From the NCBI RefSeq assembly GCF_000758585.1, contig NZ_CP009281.1, forward strand, positions 2,418,001-2,482,000: 64,000 nucleotides of DNA, given 5' to 3'. A program made the translations under genes and the position numbers. The notes beneath the pieces were generated by a model. That model was not told the DNA's origin and ran no database searches. It worked only from the letters and a program-made list of their open reading frames with translations. This DNA is from Paenibacillus sp. FSL R5-0345. Lineage in GTDB: Bacteria > Bacillota > Bacilli > Paenibacillales > Paenibacillaceae. Positions 60,365-64,000 of this stretch are shown here, piece by piece. Every line of letters begins with the position of its first letter. The first letter of the stretch is position 1.

Positions 60365-61463
60365 CTGGTTTTATGGATACAAGGCTGTTCCCTTTTCCAC
60401 TCGAACCCGATGAGGAATCGATACGTGGTGGAATAGACCATGGCGTTCGTAGCAGCATGACAGCCCAGACCAGAGATAAAGCTCCGAAGATCGGGTAGAA
60501 CACGGAGAGAAGAGAGCTAAAGCCAAATTGGCTCAGTAAATAACAGACCAACATCAGAATTGGTGTAATTAATGTGGGTTTAACGGGAATTCGTTGTTTT
60601 AGCTGCATGGTGACGCCATAAATGTCGGCAACAAAAGTGCTGAAGATCTCCAAAAAGATCAACAGCAAATATATAGTTTGTACTACAGTACCCAGCCGGA
60701 TGGCGATGTTTCCCATAGGGATTTCAAATTGGAGAATCCCAGGCATCTGTGAGCTCATCGCGAAATGCGCGGCGATCAACATAAAGCCGATCCCGGCACC
60801 ACCTATAATACCGCCCCAGACCAGAGATTTTTCTTCATCTGTGTGACGAGCCATCGGAACTAATACGGCTTGAGCCATACCTAGATTGAAGGCGGTGTAG
60901 AGCAGCGGCGACATCCAAGCGCCAAAGATAGATCGATCATTTTCTAGGAATAGGAATCGTTCTGCTCCTGGAATTTGAAACGTATTAAAAATAATGATGA
61001 GTGATAGCGTAAGCATTAGCGGGACAATCAGACTGTTCATTTGCAGAATACCGGAAATCCCCCGCTTAAGCAGAAAATAAGAACCAACCAACGTTAGTAT
61101 TAGCCCTGTTTGATAATGAAATCCAAGATGCTCTTGAAAAATAGCTCCAGCTCCTGCAAGCATAATACTGTTGACACCGATCAGGATGGCCATCGTGAAC
61201 AAACTGATGGTGCTTCCGACTTGGTCACCAAAGAGATGACGGTTAAAGTCCTCATAAGATTCTGCTTCTATGCGCCGAGCGATGACCATCATTTTTGTAC
61301 CCAGCCATATGAACAGTATAGTAGAGAGCAGGATGGTGAGGACTGCCCAGTGTCCGTAACGAGTGAAGAATTTTAATATTTCTTGGCCGGTGGCGAATCC
61401 GGCTCCTACAATGGTGCCGATATAAGTGAAAGCGATCTGCATTGTTCGGACATGTGATTTCAT
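60351..61463 (-). CDS. YkvI family membrane protein
   Basis: 370 residues with ten to eleven predicted helices: FTYIGTIVGAGFATGQEILKFF at the N-terminus is the family hallmark (split here around the GAGFATG core). The protein belongs to the APC-like YkvI group related to spore-germinant transporters. Substrate unknown. ATG 61463 has AGGAGG 8 nt upstream; a longer frame to 61505 does not. Ends 14 bp inside the convergent yhaN gene. The C-terminus is polar (SSSGSSGKG). Confidence 0.85.
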   Translation of the reverse strand: MKSHVRTMQIAFTYIGTIVGAGFATGQEILKFFTRYGHWAVLTILLSTILFIWLGTKMMVIARRIEAESYEDFNRHLFGDQVGSTISLFTMAILIGVNSIMLAGAGAIFQEHLGFHYQTGLILTLVGSYFLLKRGISGILQMNSLIVPLMLTLSLIIIFNTFQIPGAERFLFLENDRSIFGAWMSPLLYTAFNLGMAQAVLVPMARHTDEEKSLVWGGIIGGAGIGFMLIAAHFAMSSQMPGILQFEIPMGNIAIRLGTVVQTIYLLLIFLEIFSTFVADIYGVTMQLKQRIPVKPTLITPILMLVCYLLSQFGFSSLLSVFYPIFGALSLVWAVMLLRTPWSIPPRIDSSSGSSGKGNSLVSIKPVTRK

Positions 61464-61528
61464 GGCTGCCCTCCTAATCGTTTTAAGAAGCAAAAGAAAA
61501 ATCATAAGGAGTGCTATGCAGGATTGCC

Positions 61529-61558
61529 TTGTGCACTCTGTATAGTACAGGTTATGAT
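61529..61558 (+). promoter_or_regulatory. Possible promoter of xpt
   Basis: TTGTGC (61529-61534), 18-bp spacer, TATGAT (61553-61558). No purine riboswitch is visible in the leader. Confidence 0.45.
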
Positions 61559-61638
61559 GAGGATCAGTAGGACATGACTTCCGTGATTCATTTGTACGGA
61601 GCGTCTGCGATTATAAAGGGTATTGGAGGTTCAAAATC

Positions 61639-62211
61639 ATGGAAGTATTGAAACAGCGGATTTTGGAGGAAGGTGTCGTCGTTTCGGATGAAGTGCTGAA
61701 GCTGGATGCACTGTTGAATCATCAGGTAGATCCGCAGCTTACGATGGAAATGGGACGGGAGTTTGCCGGGAGGTTTGCGGACTGCGGAATTACACGTATT
61801 GTGACCGTGGAATCCTCGGGCATTGCCGTGGCATTTGCCACCGCATATGAGTTAAAGGTGCCGTTAGTTTTTGCACGCCGCAAAAAAACGCTCCTAGCAG
61901 ATCCGGACGCACTTTGTGAAAGAGTTCCTTCTTTTACGAAAGGTATCGTTACCGACATCATGTTGTCTCGCCAATTCATCTCCCCGGAGGATAAAATTCT
62001 CTTTATCGATGACATTATTGCTAATGGTGATGCAGCACGCGGGCTGATTAAAATTATTCAACGCTCTGGCGCTGAGCTGGTTGGTCTTGGCGTTGTAGTG
62101 GAAAAAAGCTTTCAGGCAGGAGCTCGAACGATCAAGGAGCAGGGGATCCGGTTGGAGTCACTTGTAAGAATAACCTCTCTTAGCGGGGGCACTATTGAAT
62201 TTGGAGAATAA
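61639..62211 (+). CDS. xpt: Xanthine phosphoribosyltransferase
   Basis: Converts xanthine plus PRPP to XMP in purine salvage. 190 residues, the usual Xpt length, with the PRPP motif LFIDDIIANGDAARG (about 126-140) and family segments VESSGIAVAFATAYEL and VPLVFARRKK. ATG preceded by GGAGG. Monocistronic. The usual Firmicute partner gene (pbuX) and purine riboswitch are absent here. Confidence 0.94.
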   Translation: MEVLKQRILEEGVVVSDEVLKLDALLNHQVDPQLTMEMGREFAGRFADCGITRIVTVESSGIAVAFATAYELKVPLVFARRKKTLLADPDALCERVPSFTKGIVTDIMLSRQFISPEDKILFIDDIIANGDAARGLIKIIQRSGAELVGLGVVVEKSFQAGARTIKEQGIRLESLVRITSLSGGTIEFGE

Positions 62212-62310
62212 CCCGAATTTGAATAAGAACATGCCTATTTTTAAACAACTGCTTTTCACCCTATAGATTTTCCTTTATAATAAAATCAGACATAGGGAGG
62301 AGGCGTCACA

Positions 62311-62628
62311 ATGGGGAAAGAACCGGTGACTGAGCAATTTTTTATTGATAAATTAACCGAGGCCAAGGATCACTTCGAGCGTGCGCTGGATTGCAAACAC
62401 ACGGAATTCGACGATCTGTATCCCTATATGATTGAACATCCTCAGTTTTTTTGGTACAAACGCTATGTAGCTTGGTCAGAGCTTCTGACAATCAAAGGTT
62501 TGTGTGAGGAACTTTCCTTCCCTTGGAGGGAGAAATTCACAACTAACCAAGTGGAGTATCTGGAGCAACGTGTGATGTCCGCTAAAGTTCTTGACTTCTG
62601 GTTTGAGAAGAATGAAGCGCTGATATAA
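62311..62628 (+). CDS. Small acidic protein, YpoC-like
   Basis: 105 residues rich in aromatic and acidic positions: HPQFFWYKRYVAWSELL and LSFPWREKFTTNQVEYLEQR. The pattern resembles the YpoC group, an uncharacterised Firmicute family, but only loosely. RBS GGGAGGAGG 8 nt before ATG 62311. Followed by a palindrome and a clear terminator. Confidence 0.6.
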   Translation: MGKEPVTEQFFIDKLTEAKDHFERALDCKHTEFDDLYPYMIEHPQFFWYKRYVAWSELLTIKGLCEELSFPWREKFTTNQVEYLEQRVMSAKVLDFWFEKNEALI

Positions 62629-62646
62629 GAATGCTTTAGTAGACAT

Positions 62647-62662
62647 GCAATTGGTCAATTGC
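62647..62662. repeat. Perfect palindrome
   Basis: GCAATTG-GT-CAATTGC, 16 bp, directly between the YpoC-like stop and its terminator. Confidence 0.6.
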
Positions 62663-62669
62663 TTATACG

Positions 62670-62702
62670 AGACCCAGATGACTTTTCATTTGGGTCTTTT
62701 TT
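62670..62702 (+). terminator. Terminator of the YpoC-like gene
   Basis: AGACCCA-GATG... / ...CATT-TGGGTCT, then TTTTTTC. Confidence 0.85.
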
Positions 62703-62742
62703 CTGGATGAATATAGGATAAGCTATATAGAGGGAGGGATTT

Positions 62743-62964
62743 ATGATGATTAGCGATGAACAATTGGATGCGTACCGAATTTCCGGTGAGAAAATTCGTG
62801 TGGTGCGTGATGGCATAGAAAGTAATGATGTAAAGGGGATTGTTCTGGCTTGGGACGATTCGCAGGTGATGATACGTCGCCAGAATAGACGGGTAGTAAA
62901 GCTTGATCGGAATTATCTATTCCAACCCTTCAGCGAACCAAGGAAAGCTCCTGATAATATATAA
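62743..62964 (+). CDS. Small hypothetical protein
   Basis: 73 residues: YRISGEKIRVVRDGIESNDVK then beta-rich VLAWDDSQVMIRRQNRRVVKLDRNY, which looks like a small beta-barrel (Sm/LSM- or SH3-like) protein. No family recognised. Two ATGs (62743, 62746); GGGAGGG is 4 and 7 nt upstream, so the second may be used. Ends near a bidirectional terminator. Confidence 0.65.
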   Translation: MMISDEQLDAYRISGEKIRVVRDGIESNDVKGIVLAWDDSQVMIRRQNRRVVKLDRNYLFQPFSEPRKAPDNI

Positions 62965-62978
62965 TCTTGGCAGCATAA

Positions 62979-63012
62979 ACAGCTCCTTACCCTAGTGGGT
63001 AGGGAGCTGTTC
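62979..63012. terminator. Bidirectional terminator
   Basis: ACAGCTCCTTACCC-TAGT-GGGTAGGGAGCTGT with one wobble, T-rich on both sides. Shared by the 62743 gene and the convergent 63028 gene. Confidence 0.8.
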
Positions 63013-63027
63013 TTTACTTATGGCGGA

Positions 63028-63474
63028 TTATATGGTTAGTGCTAGCTGGGTCTCACTTTCTTCTCTGGAGAGCATGGAGAGCTCTGTAGACAGGCCGAGA
63101 TATGCGCGCATTCGCAGCAGCATCTCTCTACGGAATCCTGGCCATAATATATTCATCTCACCTTGATATCCTCTACAGGTGTACAAGGCCTCGACTCCCC
63201 GTTGATCTTGGCGAACGGTTGTGACCTTCAGATCATGTGAGCTCAATTCGCGCGTAACTTCTTGAAGCATTAATGAGGTCTTCTTAGTGGCACCAGACAC
63301 GAGCTCCATATAAAGCTGAGGGGTCTTAAACAGACCACTCTTACTGATTACACGACAGTCACGTTCGAACACTTTATGAATAAACGTTAGCAGCAAATAG
63401 CTTCTGACAAGGGACATTTCTTCTTTCGTAACCTCTTCATCAACAATGGATGTCTTCAACTTTGTAGTCGCCAT
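63028..63474 (-). CDS. Hypothetical protein, conserved-looking
   Basis: 148 residues, soluble, alpha/beta: KEEMSLVRSYLLLTFIHKVF, QLYMELVSGATKKTSLMLQE, LKVTTVRQDQRGVEALYTCR and RREMLLRMRAYLGLST. ATG 63474 with GAGGTGA 8 nt upstream. No family recognised. Divergent from the tRNA-Leu gene. Confidence 0.75.
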   Translation of the reverse strand: MATTKLKTSIVDEEVTKEEMSLVRSYLLLTFIHKVFERDCRVISKSGLFKTPQLYMELVSGATKKTSLMLQEVTRELSSHDLKVTTVRQDQRGVEALYTCRGYQGEMNILWPGFRREMLLRMRAYLGLSTELSMLSREESETQLALTI

Positions 63475-63590
63475 TATAAATCACCTCATTTATATTATGC
63501 GAACTTTTGTTCTCATTATACCTTATATTCGGAAGTAAAAGCAATAATTATCCATAAAATAATGAATGATTAGAAAAGCTAGAGAATATA

Positions 63591-63619
63591 TTGACGCATT
63601 AATCTCAGCATGGTATGAT
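63591..63619 (+). promoter_or_regulatory. Promoter of tRNA-Leu
   Basis: TTGACG (63591-63596), 17-bp spacer, TATGAT (63614-63619) with extended TGG. Confidence 0.75.
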
Positions 63620-63660
63620 CTATCTTGTGACGCAAGATGGATATGTAGTCATTACGATGT

Positions 63661-63744
63661 GCGGTCGTGGCGGAATTGGCAGACGCGCACGGTTCAGGTC
63701 CGTGTGGTAGCAATACCGTGGAGGTTCGAGTCCTCTCGACCGCA
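63661..63744 (+). tRNA. tRNA-Leu (anticodon CAG)
   Basis: 84 nt class II tRNA: acceptor GCGGTCG / CGACCGC, D-arm TGGCGGAATTGGCAGACGC, anticodon stem CACGG-TTCAGGT-CCGTG giving CAG, long variable arm TGGTAGCAATACCGT, T-loop GGTTCGAGTCC. CCA is not encoded (TCA follows). Confidence 0.95.
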
Positions 63745-63749
63745 TCACT

Positions 63750-63787
63750 AGAAACTCCCTTGAGAAATCAGGGGAGTTTCTTTTTTG
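63750..63787 (+). terminator. Terminator of tRNA-Leu
   Basis: GAAACTCCC / GGGAGTTTC with inner TGA-GAAA-TCA, followed by TTTTTTG. Confidence 0.9.
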
Positions 63788-63827
63788 TGAATATAATTAA
63801 TCCGAGGCAACTGGAGCATAATCGTAT

Positions 63828-64000
63828 CTAGATCGATAAATATCGAATTAAGCCTAATAGGGCATAAGCAAACAGAACTGTTCCAGTACCAATGCCTGTA
63901 ATTGCACTGTTTGCGACGTTAAGCTTTTTCGATATGAATAGTGATGCGATAGAGACTGCAACAAGAAGTGCTGCTAAAAGGTATAAACTGAAATCGTTAA
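63828..64000 (-). CDS. Membrane protein, N-terminus beyond window edge
   Basis: 56 codons of an open frame ending in TAG at 63828. It reads as two hydrophobic helices (YLLAALLVAVSIASLFI, then GTGTVLFAYALLGLIRYL) joined by KKLNVANSAITG. Length, start and family cannot be judged. Confidence 0.6.
   Translation of the reverse strand, partial: NDFSLYLLAALLVAVSIASLFISKKLNVANSAITGIGTGTVLFAYALLGLIRYLSI

Noticed and set aside
61560..61638. Purine riboswitch upstream of xpt
   Set aside because: I looked for the TA-rich three-way junction consensus and found neither conserved loops nor an anti-terminator.

Overview
The window looks like the chromosome of a Paenibacillus-type Bacillota (low-to-moderate GC, endospore former). 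Supporting signs: strong AGGAGG ribosome binding sites with frequent TTG/GTG starts, two YjcZ-type sporulation miniproteins, a YtpB-type terpene synthase, a GlnR/TnrA-type nitrogen box, CimA, a class 2 PyrD, a YhaO/YhaN pair, YitT, YugP and YkvI proteins, and a decayed sporulation sigma-factor fragment. I see no prophage, insertion sequence, CRISPR array or rRNA. Most of the window is ordinary chromosomal core with short operons separated by clear intrinsic terminators.

Layout. 1-4.6 kb (minus strand): a truncated phosphodiester-glycosidase-like membrane protein, M42 aminopeptidase, LapA-like protein, PepF and two small proteins. 4.7-13 kb: a cold-shock protein, MFS transporter, YtpB, PfkA, MATE pump, DUF4015 glycosidase-like protein and YitT. 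13-20.6 kb: a DEAD-box helicase with a long structured leader, YjcZ, DUF624, 6S RNA, Tpx, rhomboid protease, a GltC-like LysR regulator, YugP and MerR. 20.6-25.3 kb: a sigma-factor remnant, then an AraC regulator divergent from a four-gene acetyltransferase-MATE-VOC-acetyltransferase operon. 25.3-30 kb: a nitrogen-regulated amtB operon with a GlnD-like (DUF294) protein and a DnaQ-like exonuclease, converging on a JAMM protease gene, then a ResA-like thioredoxin. 30-41.6 kb: CimA, DinB, ferredoxin, L,D-transpeptidase, PyrD, RelQ, DUF309, RsmF, RsuA-type synthase and a Cof phosphatase.

41.8-53 kb is the more accessory part: a lipoprotein, a stalk-domain protein, a c-di-GMP-I (GEMM) riboswitch in front of a secreted protein, a serine hydrolase, a three-gene ABC-2 exporter, a TetR/PanE divergon with inverted-repeat operators, and a phosphatase-VOC-methyltransferase operon. 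53-64 kb holds a second RsmF paralogue, a GT4 glycosyltransferase, YhaO/YhaN (with a very GC-rich central segment), YkvI, Xpt, small hypotheticals, tRNA-Leu(CAG) and a truncated membrane protein.

The observations I consider most worth following are the riboswitch with a terminator platform, the nitrogen box on the amtB-DUF294-exonuclease operon, the acetyltransferase/MATE/VOC cluster, the sigma-K-like gene remnant, 6S RNA, the pepF dual start and the yhaN GC island. None of these alone proves a new system.
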